Positions 34,511 through 46,519 of a stretch of DNA of 64,000 nt are shown piece by piece. The translations under genes were made by a program, and so were the position numbers. Position 1 is the first letter of the stretch, and each line of letters starts with the position of its first letter. Source of the stretch: Eulemur rufifrons (Eukaryota > Chordata > Mammalia > Primates > Lemuridae). The stretch is taken from assembly GCF_041146395.1 (NCBI RefSeq), contig NC_090989.1, positions 54,586,501 to 54,650,500 on the forward strand, given 5' to 3'. The notes below the pieces were generated by a model, which was not told the DNA's origin, made no database searches, and saw only the letters and a list, made by a program, of their open reading frames with translations.

Positions 34511-37084
34511 TGGGAATTTTGAATGTAGTCTATGCAAACAACAGAAAATAGGCTACGGTGGTTCAAGTATAATCATGTGGGAAAAGTAAAGATGAAGTCA
34601 GAAAAGATGACAGTGGCCAGATCAAAAGTAACACCTATTTTTGTCCAGTAAGTAATTTTAATACTTACAAATAAAGTTGAAAGTTGTTAAAATATTTTTA
34701 AAATTTATTGACATGTTAAATAATGAAATTCAGTCTGGCTTTTATGAAGCAAATACACTACTAAGGGCAAGAGTGAAAGCAGGTTGTCCATTGCTATTGT
34801 AATTTCCAAGGCAAGAGTTGCAGGCTTAGATTATAGTGGAAGCAGTAATACCAGATGATAATCTCAGTGCTTGCAAATGAAAATAAGCAGTAGACCTATT
34901 TTTAGCCTTTAATGTTTAAGACATTAATGGAGTTTTAAACACATTTGCTTTTGAAGTGGACAGTTCAGAGATAAATGATGAAATATTCATGATTTTAAAA
35001 TTCTATATGTAAATTATAATTTATGTGTAAAACAGGGACCAGATCATTTAAGAGTCCAGAAGGAAATCAATTTCCACTACTACAATTAGACGAATGGCTA
35101 GTGAATTGTCAAAGGTATCCCCTGGTTAGATGGCTCCAAAGAGGACCATGGGAACTGGGGCCTATTGAGTCTCTATTTCATTTAGCCATCCTGTAAGAAT
35201 ATGTAATGAAATAAAAGATCACTGAACAATGCATTAGAAGACAGGTAATATGGCTTTTATTTGCAGAAATTGTGATGGCTCAAATCATTAGAGGGAATAA
35301 ATATGCACGAAATAATGTATTTAAAGTTCTAGAATATTTTGACAAAACATTTATAACTGATGCTATTTAAAAAAATTGTGTCACTATTAGTAGGAATGCA
35401 TTGTTATGCATATAATTTGAACTATTAGAGATATAAGAATCAGTGGGATGAAATCAATAAATGAAACCAATGACTTGGGTTACTCATCTGCAAAGACGGT
35501 GGAAATTGTGTATAACCATACTTATTTTGTCTGAATAATATGAAAACTGATAGAGATAAGGTATCTAAAGCTCCACATACAGTTTTTGTATCAATTCTCA
35601 TTTTGACTATCATAATAAGGTCATCATCATTTGGTAAAGTTGGAACAGTTTGATATGGAAAGTTCTGTACAGCAGCATATATGTTTAAAATAAACAGTAA
35701 TTAAGTTCCACATAAAATGTTAGGGATGTATGATGACAGGTAGCAAATGATCAACATCCAGGAATTTGTCATTCCATAATTATTACAAAGAAATTTTGGA
35801 CTTCAGTAGCTTTGTGTATGGAGTAAAGATTTTAGAAAATTACTGATATAAAAGATAGATTTATAATATATCCCAAAAGGAAAAATAAATGAGATTGTGT
35901 AGAATACATTTGAGAGATAACATTGAGGAATTGTTAGAGTTAAATAGATATCAAAGCAACAAGTACCAAGAGGTAAATCAACAAAAATGATGCCACATAA
36001 TGTAGAATAAGAAGGAAAAAGGGTAAGAAGGAAAAAAGAATTTTGGTTTAAATAAGAGAGTTATTGAGATGAAAACACTATTTAAAATTAAAATATAGTA
36101 ACTTTTTGGTTTACCCAAATTTAAACATTTTAACTCATTGTTGACTAGGGCATGGCATGTTGGAATTAATTAGTCAGTCAGTATTTATTAAATGAAATGG
36201 TAGATTTAATTATACAGTGAGTAACTTTTTTGTTGGCTCCTAATTTTAGTGTTGTGAATTGCTTTGAAATGAAGTTTGATTTTATGGGTATTACTTTGAG
36301 GCATTTTTGTAAGAGAAAAGATAGATGGAATCATAACTCATGTTTAATCTCACTCTTCATTTTAATCACCTGTGAGTAGCAGAATTACCCAGAGTGCCTT
36401 TCACACACATGCACACACAATCTTTCTTGTAATTTATAAGTACCAAAATAAAGCATGTGATGTGTATGACAAATGAAGTGCTAGCAAAATTATACCATCT
36501 GGTATAATGACTCAGTACAAGGGATGGGTAATGAACTGTGAAATATATAGTAAAGCATACATTGCACATCTATAATAGATCATGTTGTAAGTAAAAATGT
36601 AATTCTGTGAGGATACATGTAAGAGACCTTATCAAAGTACATCTTTACTATACATTAAAGTTGTGTACCTTCAAATGTGTTCTGATAGAAATTTGAACTG
36701 GAATTTATAAAATGGAATTCACAGCAAGAATATACACTGTACCCTTAGTCTAGAGAGTGGATATAGTGGTATAATGGGGTCAGTCAATTTTTATAAATTT
36801 TAAAATTTTGTGAACTGATGAACACATATTAGTAGCTTGAGATCAGCCATGGTGAGAATATTTACACCACAGATATTGGTGAAATATACACATCAGCATC
36901 TTCTGCATCTCTGGTAAGCCAGTTTTTAAATATTTACCAGCACAGGTTAGGTTAAGAGAATCAATGTTTTTATACTATCATTGAATAAAAATTATAGTTT
37001 ACTGTTAGGACAATCCTTCAGCATGCAACATTATATTATGGGCCACATATAGATATTAAAATGATTATTATAGAAAAGTAAATT
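34511..37084. other. unrecognised 2.6 kb
   Basis: It is AT-rich, with no recognised repeat or gene. The minus-strand frame 36366-36569 lacks domains. A small CA-rich patch is at about 36403-36419. Confidence 0.5.
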
Positions 37085-37372
37085 AACATATTTATCATGT
37101 TACATGCTTACTTTTTTGTGACAAGAGCAGCTAAAATCTACTATTAGAGATTTAACAAAAATCTCTAATATAATTTTATTAATTATAGTCCTCATGCTGT
37201 ATATTATATGTCCAGACTTTTTTTCCTCTATAACTGCTACTTTGCATCCTTTGAGTTATATCTCCCCGTTTCCACCACCATCTCCCACCCCACCCCTAGT
37301 AATCACTATTTTATTCTCTGTATTTATATATTTGACGTTTTTAAAATTTCAAATATAAGTGAGATCATGCAA
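37085..37372 (-). mobile_element. L1M 3' end, antisense
   Basis: 'tataactgctactttgcatcctttgagttatatctccccgtttccaccaccatctcccaccccacccctagtaatcac' and 'tttcaaatataagtgagatcatgca' are the antisense L1MA/MB 3' UTR, more diverged than the 22.7 kb copy. Confidence 0.85.
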
Positions 37373-38331
37373 CTATCTGATAGAAAAAAAAATAATGTCT
37401 GACACTTTTGGCAGAAGAACTTCCCCTTAAATTATATTTTCTAAAAATTTCAGTTTAAAAAAATATATACTATCCTTACAGAGATCTTGTACTTGCAGAA
37501 ACAGCATTTTATTTCAAAAACAAATGTTGACTATTCCCTCAGTCTAGAAATCCATTTTCATTTACCATTGCATAAGGTAAACATGTTTTAGTTGACATAC
37601 GTTTATATGTGTTACAAATCCTTAAAAAGGAAACAATAACTACTTCATATGACTTTTATTGATATTCTGGTACCTGCAAAGTAATTTTACTTTCAAACAA
37701 ATAACACTAACCACAAAATGTTTCCAAGAAGAAAAATAATATGATCCAAGATTCTGTGTGTTCTTATGAAATATTTACTAATAGACTCAGTAGAATTTGA
37801 CCACTTTTATATTCAATTTAGCAGTTAAAAAATTCAAGCAAATTTTCATTTCACCTGAGTTGGAGGATTAACACTGATTTGACTAATGTGTGGACTGAGT
37901 GGAATCTGATCAAATACAAAAAGTTCAGGGAATGCATGTGGATAGAGCAGCAATTGTCTGTGAAGGAATGAGACCTTTCCATGAAACCCTATAATTTACA
38001 GGGTGAAAAAAGCTAAATTATGTTTTTAAAAGACAGTGTACAATTTACTGTTTCCTTCTCATGCTGACCGAACTCACCTTTTTAACAATGTGTTATCATT
38101 ATCTGCTCTCCTATTATGACAAACTTTTTTCTAAATCTCGCAATGATCTCTTAATTGATGGCAGACATTGATTTGAGGTACATGTACATTATCCTTGTAG
38201 CCCAGTTTCCTTGGCACCTGCCTCACCAAAATCATTAATTAATGATTCCACTTGTAGTTATGCCATCAATGGCAATATCATGCTAAACATTCAAGTAAAA
38301 TTTTAAGATATTTTTAGGAGATTTAAATGTT
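37373..38331. other. unrecognised sequence
   Basis: There is no recognisable gene or repeat in this roughly 1 kb. Confidence 0.5.
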
Positions 38332-38668
38332 TTAGTACATTTGGGTGGCTATAACAGAAATATCATAAACTAGGTAGCTTATACACAACAAATATTCATT
38401 TCTTAAAGTTTTGGAGATTGGGAAGTCCAAGATCAAGGCACCAGCAGATTAGATATCTGGTGAAGGCCTTTTCCTTGTAGAAAGAGACTTTTGCTGCATC
38501 CTTATTTGGTATAAAGAGAAATAAGCTACCTTGGGTCTCTTTTATAGGGGCGCTAATTGCATTCATGAGGGCTCCACCTTCTAAAGGCCTAACCACTTAA
38601 TACTATCACTTTGGGAATTAAGTTTCAACATAAGAGTTTTGGAGGACCACAAACATTCAGAAAATAAG
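38332..38668 (-). mobile_element. MaLR (MLT1/MST-type) LTR, minus strand
   Basis: 'ggtggctataacagaaatatcataaactaggtagcttatacacaacaaatattcatttc', 'ggagattgggaagtccaagatcaaggcaccagcaga' and 'gagggctccaccttctaaaggcct' are in the antisense order of MaLR LTRs. Confidence 0.85.
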
Positions 38669-38799
38669 TTACTTAGATAACTCTAGGAAGCCAAAGTCAG
38701 CATATCTTATCAATTGTAGAATACTTTATGGATAAAATCTCTATTTCAGAAAACAGTTTTGGTTCTACAATACAAATGAATCTTTGGTATTTACTGCAT

Positions 38800-39012
38800 A
38801 TTTCCCTAAGTGTCTTATATGTGTAAACTAGTCAAATATTCATAACATCTCTATGGGGTAGTTTTTAGTAACATTCCCATTTTATAGTTACAGAAATGGA
38901 GGCATGGGAAAGATAAACACTTGCTTCAGTTATTAAACAGACATGCAAGAATTCAAAACTAGGAATCTGGCTTTATAACTCATGCTCTTAACCACTATGC
39001 TATCCAGCTTAT
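38800..39012 (-). mobile_element. MIR SINE, minus strand
   Basis: It runs from 'taagtgtcttatatgtgtaaac' through 'attcccattttatagttacagaaatggaggcatggg' to 'atgctcttaaccactatgctatcc'. This is almost full length in antisense orientation and a textbook MIR. Confidence 0.92.
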
Positions 39013-39576
39013 TTCAAAGGGGCAGATTATCTCAATGCATTTTTAAAAAAGCACATTTCATAAGCACAAACTGAGCAATCTACAGTGAGATTTTTGATTA
39101 AAATGTACTTGATTTTATTAAACTATGGGAGGGATGAAGTAGTTTATATGGATCTATATTTTTGCAGCTCTTCTTGGGAGGCCAACTTGTTTTATTCTAA
39201 TATGAACTGCATACACCTCAATATATTTCTTCTTACATGAAGCTGGACAAATTGTGGTTATAGCAACAATTCTTGGTTATTATGTCTAGAGAAAGATACA
39301 GTTGGAAATGAAGGAGAAAGAATGAAAATTCAAAGCAGCACTGGACTTTAAGAGAAAAATTACTACTAATTAGTTTCTCTTTTAGCTCTTCATAATTTCT
39401 GTTGAGAGACTACAGCATTCATTGTACTTTCTGTTGTCACATGTGGGGAATTTGATGTTTAGGTAAGAGGCTTCCTCAAGGCTAATTAAAAATCTACTTT
39501 AAAATTATTGTTTAAAGTTGGCAAACTAAAAAGAAATTTGTCTTCTCCTTCCATAAATCAATCAATCTGTCTTTCT
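39013..39576. other. unrecognised sequence
   Basis: No gene or repeat is recognised. Confidence 0.5.
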
Positions 39577-39604
39577 CACACACACACACACACACACACA
39601 CACA
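39577..39604. repeat. (CA)14 microsatellite
   Basis: An uninterrupted run of 14 CA units. It is likely polymorphic in length. Confidence 0.95.
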
Positions 39605-40399
39605 ATGCAAGAAGAATAAGAAACAAAACCTCAAACTCCAGCATTAATATTAATAAAAACATGACGTACCTGTAACCATGAAGAAAAATATATGATGAGA
39701 AAAAGTGGAAAGAATAGTCAGTCCTTAATTTAGCAGAAAAAATGAAAATGTCTAGGTGTATGATGAGGGAGATATTAACGAGACATAAATCATTTGCCAA
39801 AGCACCACAGGAAAGCTTGTTAATTGGGGACATTTCATATCACAGAAGGCAGTGCACTGAAATTAAGTATACTTGTTGAAAATCTGTATGAGGAACAGTT
39901 ATGTGCCTGCAGTTACTTAATTCCACCCTGTGCCTATCTGAACGGTAACTCACGAAAGACAGCAACTGAACAAGAATATAGCCAAATCTGGAGATAGCAA
40001 GTAAAGGGATGAGCAATTGGGAACATCTAATCTTAATCAGGGAATTTCAGATAAGATCTGTGTATTAATAAGTGGGACCCCCTTTTTATGCCCTTCTCCC
40101 ATCATCCAAAAAGTCAGAAACCCAGTTTATATTTAGGCAGATAGGAGAGGAGAGGATTTTTATTTGTGGGGAAAGTAAAGTGTTTCAGACTAGGACCTAA
40201 TAAAATTTGAAGTCCCCCAATTATAAAATATGTCTCAATGTCAGACTGATCACCCTCAGTGAACCCTAGCAGTTGATAAGCTATATCCATTCAAAAAAAT
40301 CTTCAAAGCACCTTTTCAGTGCCTCAGTCCTATGTATGAATATATAGCCAGGAAGTAACAGACATTTACAGAAAGCCTCTAACAGAAAATTAGAGAGCA
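39605..40399. other. unrecognised sequence
   Basis: No gene is visible. The 5' part of the neighbouring L1-like element may extend into it, but I cannot place a boundary. Confidence 0.45.
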
Positions 40400-40980
40400 A
40401 AATTAATATGTATATAATGGAAACTTGGAGAAGACAATGTAGGAAAAAAACCCCACCTTTACATGGAAAGTATAACTCATATTCTCAGAGAGATAAAAGA
40501 ATTTATTTTAAACTTGAAACAAAAGCATGATGTTAGAATAAAGGAACAATCAGGGAAAAATGAAAGCATCTCAAAATTAAAAATAAGTAAGCTAAAAAAT
40601 AAAATTCAATAAAAAGGTTAGGAGATACAATTAAAGACATTTCATAGGAAATAAAGAGATGAATAAAGGATATGTAATATTTGTGGATCAGTTCAGTGGG
40701 TCCAATATCTGAAAAGTAGATATTCCAGGAAAAGAGAAGAGAGAAAGTACTGGGGAAAAAATTAGCAAAGGTATTATAAGAAAATTTATCAGAAACTTCA
40801 GATCTATGTTTCCATTTGAAATGTCTTAATGAGAGCACAATGAATAAGGATTTTCAATAGGTATTGTGGGAAAATTTCAGGGTGTGCAGAATAAATGGAA
40901 GATCCTAAAAGCATCAATTGAGAAAAAGAAGCCTATCAAAAAAGAAATCACAATGAAATCAGACTTCTCAATAGCAATTT

Positions 40981-40995
40981 GAGATACTAGAGGAC
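40981..40995. repeat. 5S insertion target-site duplication, left
   Basis: gagatactagaggac, repeated exactly at 41086-41100. Confidence 0.85.
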
Positions 40996-41085
40996 GGTCT
41001 ACGTTGGCCATACCACCCTGAACGTGCCCTATCTCGTCTGATCTCGGAAGCTAAGCCGGGTAGGGCCTGGTTAATATTTGGATGG
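40996..41085 (+). pseudogene. 5S rRNA retropseudogene, 3'-truncated and tailless
   Basis: After one extra G, the sequence reads gtctacg...gccataccaccctgaacg...ccctatctcgtctgatctcggaagctaagcc...gggcctggtta...ttggatgg. This is 5S rRNA from nucleotide 1 to about 85. It has a 2-base insertion after position 7 and about a handful of substitutions, and it lacks the last third of the molecule. Perfect 15-bp repeats flank it and there is no poly-A. It therefore looks like an RNA-derived insertion into the surrounding old LINE. The internal control region is partly present (A box, intermediate element), but the C-box end is cut close to the truncation, so it is unlikely to be a functional 5S gene. Confidence 0.9.
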
Positions 41086-41100
41086 GAGATACTAGAGGAC
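41086..41100. repeat. 5S insertion target-site duplication, right
   Basis: Exact copy of the repeat at 40981-40995. Its first bases (gaga) also match the next bases of 5S rRNA, so the junction position is ambiguous by a few bases. Confidence 0.85.
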
Positions 41101-41540
41101 AGTGGAACAATACCTTGAAAAATTTTAAAAGAGAATTAGATAACTGGCTAAACTACCAACACATGGGAGAGCATAACAAAGAAATTTTCAGAGAGGAAAG
41201 GACTGAAAATACTCCTATCTTTTATATACCTTCTCAGAAATCTACTACAGAATGGGCTCCGCCAAAGCAAATATGTAGACTAAGAAAGAGGTAGAAATAG
41301 GATCTATGATAATGTACATAAAACCTAACAGAAAGGAGAAGAGAATTCCTAATATAACTGCTGTCTGGAAAGTAAAGATTCTGATTAGATAATGAAAATA
41401 AAATGCTCTTGGACAGAGATCTCCATGAAACAAAAGGAATATATGTATTCCACATAGTTTGTTCATGTGGAAAATTTTTGTGAGACTCAAATATTGCAAA
41501 TAAAAAATTAGGCATTTATTAATTTAAGAAAAATAGAAAG

Positions 41541-42091
41541 TTACACAGAAAAAGAAATGCAATCACATGGATTACTTGGCTATTATAATAATAAAGGCAT
41601 TGATTAATACCGTTGTTTTCAACAACTATTTTGAGAGAATGGGGGAAGAGAAGAGGAGTCCATGAGAACTAATGTGCATCTTCTGTAACAGAAAGTAAAC
41701 AGGAAAAAAGAAATCTGATACCGCATAAGAGATCTTTGTTGTGAATCAACTGTTTTCACTGGTCAAAAGTGATAGACCCCATTTGAACCCACTAACATAT
41801 TCACTGTTTGTGCTCCAATTGTGGAACAACTTTGTTGCTACTTTCTCTTTTCTTCATATTGACACCACTGGCCCTGAGCTGAACCTACTTATTTTCTTTC
41901 AATACTTCTAGAATAAAAGCTGGTCTTAGGACTGGTAATGGGGCTGTCTTATCAAATAGTATCTGCTTTTGATGATGCTATAGGCATAAAATTCCATACA
42001 AATTTCTCTACATTACAGTCTAATAGATCTAGTCAAGAAATTGTAAATGTATTTGACAGTCACAAACATTTTAGATGGTTTTGGCATTCAT
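41541..42091. other. unrecognised sequence
   Basis: No gene or repeat is identified. Confidence 0.5.
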
Positions 42092-42512
42092 ATTAGTCAG
42101 GATTCTTCAGAGAAACAGAACCAACAGGGGAGAGCAGGACAAGACAGAGAAAGAGAGATTTATTAAAAGGCATAGGCTCATGGGATTATGAGCCACAATC
42201 TGCCATCTGTAAACTGAAGACTGAAGAAAGCCAGTGGTGTAGTTTAGACCCAGTAAAAGGTTTGAGAACAAAGAGAGCCAGTGGTGTGAGTCTCAGCACA
42301 AGTGCAGGAGAAGTCCAATGTCCCAGCTCAACAGTCAAGCAGAAATAAAAATGGATAAATTTTCTTTTCTTCTGCCTTTACCAAGTCCACAGATTTCAAA
42401 TGCTAATCTCATCTGGAAACGTCCTCACAGACACACACAGAACTAGCAGATTGCCAAATTTCTGGGAACCCTGTGATCCAAACAAAGTGACCCATAAAAT
42501 TGACCATTACAG
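42092..42512 (-). mobile_element. LTR-like dispersed repeat, minus strand
   Basis: 'attagtcaggattcttcagagaaacagaaccaacagg', 'gagatttattaaaaggcataggctcatgggattatg', 'aatctgccatctgtaaactgaaga', 'aaatgctaatctcatctggaaacgtcctcacagacacacacagaa' and 'cccataaaattgaccattac' occur in the antisense order of a very common mammalian LTR-like repeat ('tgttatggttaattttatgtgtcaactt...'). The family is well known by sequence, but I do not state its name with confidence. Confidence 0.75.
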
Positions 42513-44021
42513 CATTCTAATGGTACATTTTATCTCCCTAAGTAGAACACTTTACCTTATGAGGTTGGTTATCATACTAATGACATATATTATTAATATT
42601 CCAAAGAGGGTACATGTTTCTGTACAAAGGTTGAAATCCTGCAGATAATTTTAGACAATATCTCCAAGTATGATCAACATCCATTTTTTTTTCATCCTAT
42701 GATTAAATGGGGCCATTACTCTTGACCCAATACATAATCCCTTATTTCTCTTTGTAATTAGTTACATAGCAGTCCTGCTATCACAATGACTGAATTTTTT
42801 CAATGCTGTATGTTAATTTCAATTATTTATTGCATAAGATGGCTGGCACAAACTTCAATAATAAAAAGCGCTTTTGTTTAGAGAGATAATATCCAAATAG
42901 AGTGAATGCTAGGAGAGGATAAAAGAGAAAACTGAAGTAATATATTTTGTGCCCCAGTTGAAGACTTTTCTCATGCTCATTAGTAGAGGAAGTAAAATAA
43001 ATTGTGTAGCCACAGACACTAGCAGAGAACACCTTGAGGGTAAATACAAAATGGAGGTCTACGTGTTTTGAAATGTCCATAGTTAAAGGAATCTGGGAGC
43101 ATGTGTCCAGATTAAATGCTTATAAACTTTTTCCTAGAATAGTTGTTATTATTATCATTGTTATTAGGCAAGATTGAAGCAGAAATGTTAATAATATATA
43201 TCAAGAAGTTCCTGGGATGGGAGCTGGGAAGCCAAACTGGTCTTGATCACCAGTCAAGGAAAATATCTTTGGCTGATAAACTTGCTTCACTATGCCCCAA
43301 TTTTTCCTCTCCAAATAACTGAGAATACCATAGTATTTAGAATCAATATTTTAAATCACACATTCTTAAGAATCTAATGTATACCAATGATGAATGAGTG
43401 TATAAATGTGTTCAATATTGTTTATCAGAAATATCTTTCTTTATAAAATATTTTTATTGGCAAGAAATTATTTGTGGTTCTCACTCATTGTCCTCATTTA
43501 AATGCATTTTTTCTGCATATTATATGACTTTAATTTCAAAATAGATTCTCAAGTATTTATTAATCAAAATTCAGTCTATTGCATTTTATCATATCAAAGG
43601 ATTCCTGCCTCCAATCCATTGTTTTGAATAATGAAAGATAGAGACAAAATATTTTGAGATTCAACAAATCTCTAAAAATAATGCTGAATAAAACAAAAAT
43701 AATCTTTAGATAATGCATTATTGATGATATAACAAATATTAGCCAAATTAAAACATTTAAAAATCTATGCCTCAGTAAAAAATGAATAACACAATAAAGT
43801 CAATTAAACTGAAGACTTTATTATAAAATATTCTCTTAGTATTACATTCCTAACCCTGCTTCTATTCGCATTCTTTCTGTGGAGGTTAACAATTGCTAAA
43901 ACTTTAACAATTCTGCTGTTGTTTTGAATCATTTTAAACAAGTTTAAAATCTTTAACTTCTTAACCAATGTAAGTCTTTTATGATTTCTCTCCCGATACA
44001 ATTAAATTTGATAAATTAAAT
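42513..44021. other. unrecognised 1.5 kb
   Basis: No gene or repeat was recognised. Frames at 42823-43080 and 43804-44001 (minus) lack domains. Confidence 0.5.
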
Positions 44022-44165
44022 GAATACATATGTATGCACAGACATATATAAGTGCACATATACATTTACATGTGAATGCATATATATGGGCATGTTTGTA
44101 TATTTGTAAATACATATATACATATATATATGTGAGTCCATATATGTGTGTGTGTGTGTGCATGT
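44022..44165. repeat. imperfect TA/TG/CA simple-repeat block
   Basis: A block of 'acatatatacatatatatatgtg' and (TG)n units, ending in 'tgtgtgtgtgtgtgcatg'. Overlapping frames on both strands (44002-44273) are repeat-encoded artefacts. Confidence 0.85.
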
Positions 44166-44264
44166 ATTTGGAGATTGAGAAAGCTTGTGTGTCTCGAACA
44201 GAGGATTCATCCCACAATGCAATCGGAAATGTGGTTCAAGCTGTATCTGTTCATTAATAACAAT

Positions 44265-44510
44265 AGCTCTCATTGTGTGGTCGTTTAATATGTGGAAAGC
44301 ACTCTAAGAAAATAAGAAATTTCTTATATTATCTCCATTAATTTTTCTAATAAGTCTATGGGATATGTATTATTTCTATATGTTGAACCATAGTGGAGGA
44401 AGAAACTTACCCATGATCTCATTCAACAAAAATGTTATTGTTAAGTTTTGCAGCCAGTCTATCTGACAAAAATTGAGGTCTTAAGCACCTCAGTATACTG
44501 TTTTGTTCAA
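44265..44510 (-). mobile_element. MIR SINE, minus strand
   Basis: 'ttaatatgtggaaagcactctaagaaa', 'atctccattaatttttctaataagtctatgggatatgtattatt' and 'aggaagaaacttacccatgatctcattcaac' followed by 'gcagccagtctatctgac' are in antisense MIR order. Confidence 0.75.
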
Positions 44511-45476
44511 TGTGAAGCAGCAATAAATCAAGTAGAAATGAATTCTTTAAAAAACAAACTTATATACTGTATGAAAAAGGAAAAATGAGAAAGGAAGTAA
44601 CATATATCAAGCATTGATATTACAAAAGTTGGGCTACTTTCTTGATCTAGAAAAACATCTGGATCAATTCCCACAAGAGATGAAAAATTTGTTATGAGGA
44701 AATAAAATATAGCAATATTACAATGACTTCCTTTGAATACAACAAATCAAAAAGCCCTGTAGTGATATAACCAAATAAAATATGAAAAATAAGGAAACAG
44801 GTGGACACAATGCTTCTATCACTTATCTATGACAGCCATGGTAATGCTGTTTTAGAATATAAAACGGAAATTTCTGCTATGTGGTGGAAATTCTTCATTG
44901 TCTTTGTTGTATCTGTTTCAGCTGACATTGCTTACTATCACTGTCATGATAAAAATTATAAACTACTTCAAAATCTGTAGCCATACAATTTCCTAGGTGA
45001 ATTTTGGAAGGGTTTACGACTGCTGATCATTCTATAGCTTTAACATTTAGACTTTATTCACAACTAGTAAATATATCTTTTTACTACAACTGCACATTTT
45101 GGTCATTTTCCTTTCTCTGTGATCATTTTACAAAATCTTCATATAAGGCCTTCAAACTGGGTTAGATAAGTCAAATTCAAAGAGTGGGGCAAGGATTATT
45201 ACATAGCATGGAAACTAATGAGACATTGGGCCAGACCTTCTCAATTTTGTGCCTACTGTTAGTAAAATTCTTACAGAGAAACTCGAGAAGTGCATGATAC
45301 TTCTGTGACTAATTACCAATTTTAGATTAAACTGAAGAATCCATTTTTGAACATTATTGACTATCTGGTATCAAATTGATCATATTGCCAAGAACAATGA
45401 GCAAACTTGGAAAAATGCGAATCTATCTGAAGAAATTAGTTACCCAAGGAAATATGATTTTGAAGGACTCAGGGTA
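44511..45476. other. unrecognised sequence
   Basis: About 1 kb with no recognised gene or repeat. Confidence 0.5.
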
Positions 45477-45908
45477 GTTGATAGGTTGAATGTGCACCTA
45501 AGTCATATGTTAAAGTACTGACTTTTGGAAATACGGTCAGTACAGATGTAATTAATTAGGATACATTTATTCTAGAATAGGGTGAGTCTCTAAACCAATA
45601 TGACTGTTGCCCTTGTAAAAAGGGAAATTTGAGACAGACACACACAAGGAGAATGCCATGTGAAAATGAAAGCATGTATTGGGGTGATGCTTCTATAAGC
45701 CTAGGAATACTGAAGACTGCCTGCAAAACACGAGAAGTTAGGACAGAGGCTTGGAACAGATCTTTCTCTCATACCTCTCAGAAGGAATCAACCATGCCAA
45801 CACCTTGACCTTAGATTACTAGTCCCTAGAACTGTAAAATAATAAACTTCTGGTAAAGTAGCCAGTTTGTGGCACTTTGTAACAGCAGTGCTAGCAAACC
45901 AGAACAAG
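45477..45908 (+). mobile_element. MLT1-type solo LTR, plus strand
   Basis: 'gttgaatgtgcacctaagtcatatgttaaagtactgac' and 'tttggaaatacggtcagtacagatgtaattaattagga' start the element. 'ccaatatgactgttgcccttgtaaaaagg' and 'gagagaagacagcc'-like 'gagaatgccatgtgaaaatgaaagc' follow. It ends 'aataaacttctggtaaagtagccagtttgtggcactttgtaacagcagtgctagcaaaccag'. A polyadenylation signal (aataaa) lies at about 45840-45845. Length and order match a nearly complete MLT1 LTR. Confidence 0.9.
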
Positions 45909-46142
45909 TAGGCAAACACACTGACGTGCCATTTTGTCTCAAAGTATTTTTCTCAGAAATTAATGGTGTGAAGCCAAAAAGTCAAAAGACTGAGCAGAAA
46001 ACAATAACTAAGAGACTGGAAAATCAAGCCAAGTGATTAGCAGAGTCGTATAAATGAGGAGACAAAATTTGATACTCAATATTCCAAAACAGCCAGACTT
46101 GAGGGGCCAAAGTTCAGGAGAAAAAGAAAAAAAGCTGCCATT

Positions 46143-46161
46143 ACCTAGTGCCTTTTCTTTT
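46143..46161. repeat. Alu-1 target-site duplication, left
   Basis: acctagtgccttttctttt, 19 bases, exact match to 46497-46515. Confidence 0.95.
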
Positions 46162-46496
46162 TTTTTTTTTTTTTTTTTGTTGAGACAGAGTCTCACTTTG
46201 TTGCCCAGGCTAGAGTGAGTGCCGTGGCGTCAGCTTAGCTCACAGCAACCTCAGATTCCTCGGCTTAAGTGATCCTACTGCCTCAGCCTCCCAAGTAGCT
46301 GGGACTACAGGCATGCGCCACTATGCCCGGCTAATTTTTTCTATATAGATTTTTAGTTGTCCATATAATGTCTTTTCTATTTTTAGTAGAGACGGGGTCT
46401 CGCTCAGGCTGGTCTCGAACTCCTGACCTTGAGCAATCCACCCGCCTCGGCCTCCCAGAGTGCTAGGATTACAGGCGTGAGCCACCGCGCCCGGCC
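46162..46496 (-). mobile_element. strepsirrhine-type Alu, minus strand (young-looking)
   Basis: A complete dimeric Alu in antisense orientation, with a T run at 46160-46178 (its poly-A). It contains the right monomer ('gttgagacagagtctcactttgttgcccaggct'), a longer A-rich linker with the insert 'tagatttttagttgtccata', the left monomer ('gagacggggtctcgctcaggctggtctcgaactcctgacc') and the start 'gccaccgcgcccggcc'. Many CpG sites are intact (cgtggcgtc, gagacgggg, ctcgaac, cgcgcccgg), which points to a fairly recent insertion. A perfect 19-bp duplication flanks it. Alus derive from 7SL RNA and move with L1 machinery. Confidence 0.97.
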
Positions 46497-46515
46497 ACCT
46501 AGTGCCTTTTCTTTT
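46497..46515. repeat. Alu-1 target-site duplication, right
   Basis: Exact copy of 46143-46161. Confidence 0.95.
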
Positions 46516-46519
46516 ATGG

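Larger units (their letters stand above)
40400..41540 (+). mobile_element. old L1M/HAL1-like element, sense
   Basis: An A-rich sense-strand relic. It includes 'aaatcagacttctcaatagcaatttgagatactagaggacagtggaacaatacc' once the 5S insertion is ignored, then 'aactaccaacacatgggag' and 'ttctcagaaatctactacagaatgggctccgccaaa'. These are co-linear with a common old mammalian LINE segment ('agatttctcaacagcaacgctacaagccagaagacagtgg...'). The subfamily is uncertain. Open frames at 40533-40838, 41082-41294 and 41234-41515 are shadows. Confidence 0.6.

Noticed and set aside
39577..39604. possible CRISPR-like or regulatory repeat
   Set aside because: It is a plain CA dinucleotide microsatellite. CRISPR arrays are not expected in this mammalian sequence and none was seen.
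40997..41085. functional 5S rRNA gene
   Set aside because: The last third is missing, there is an internal 2-base insertion and no downstream T-run terminator, and the segment is bounded by a target duplication.
44002..44273. three overlapping open frames rich in Y, I, C and H
   Set aside because: They are translations of a TA/TG/CA simple-repeat block.
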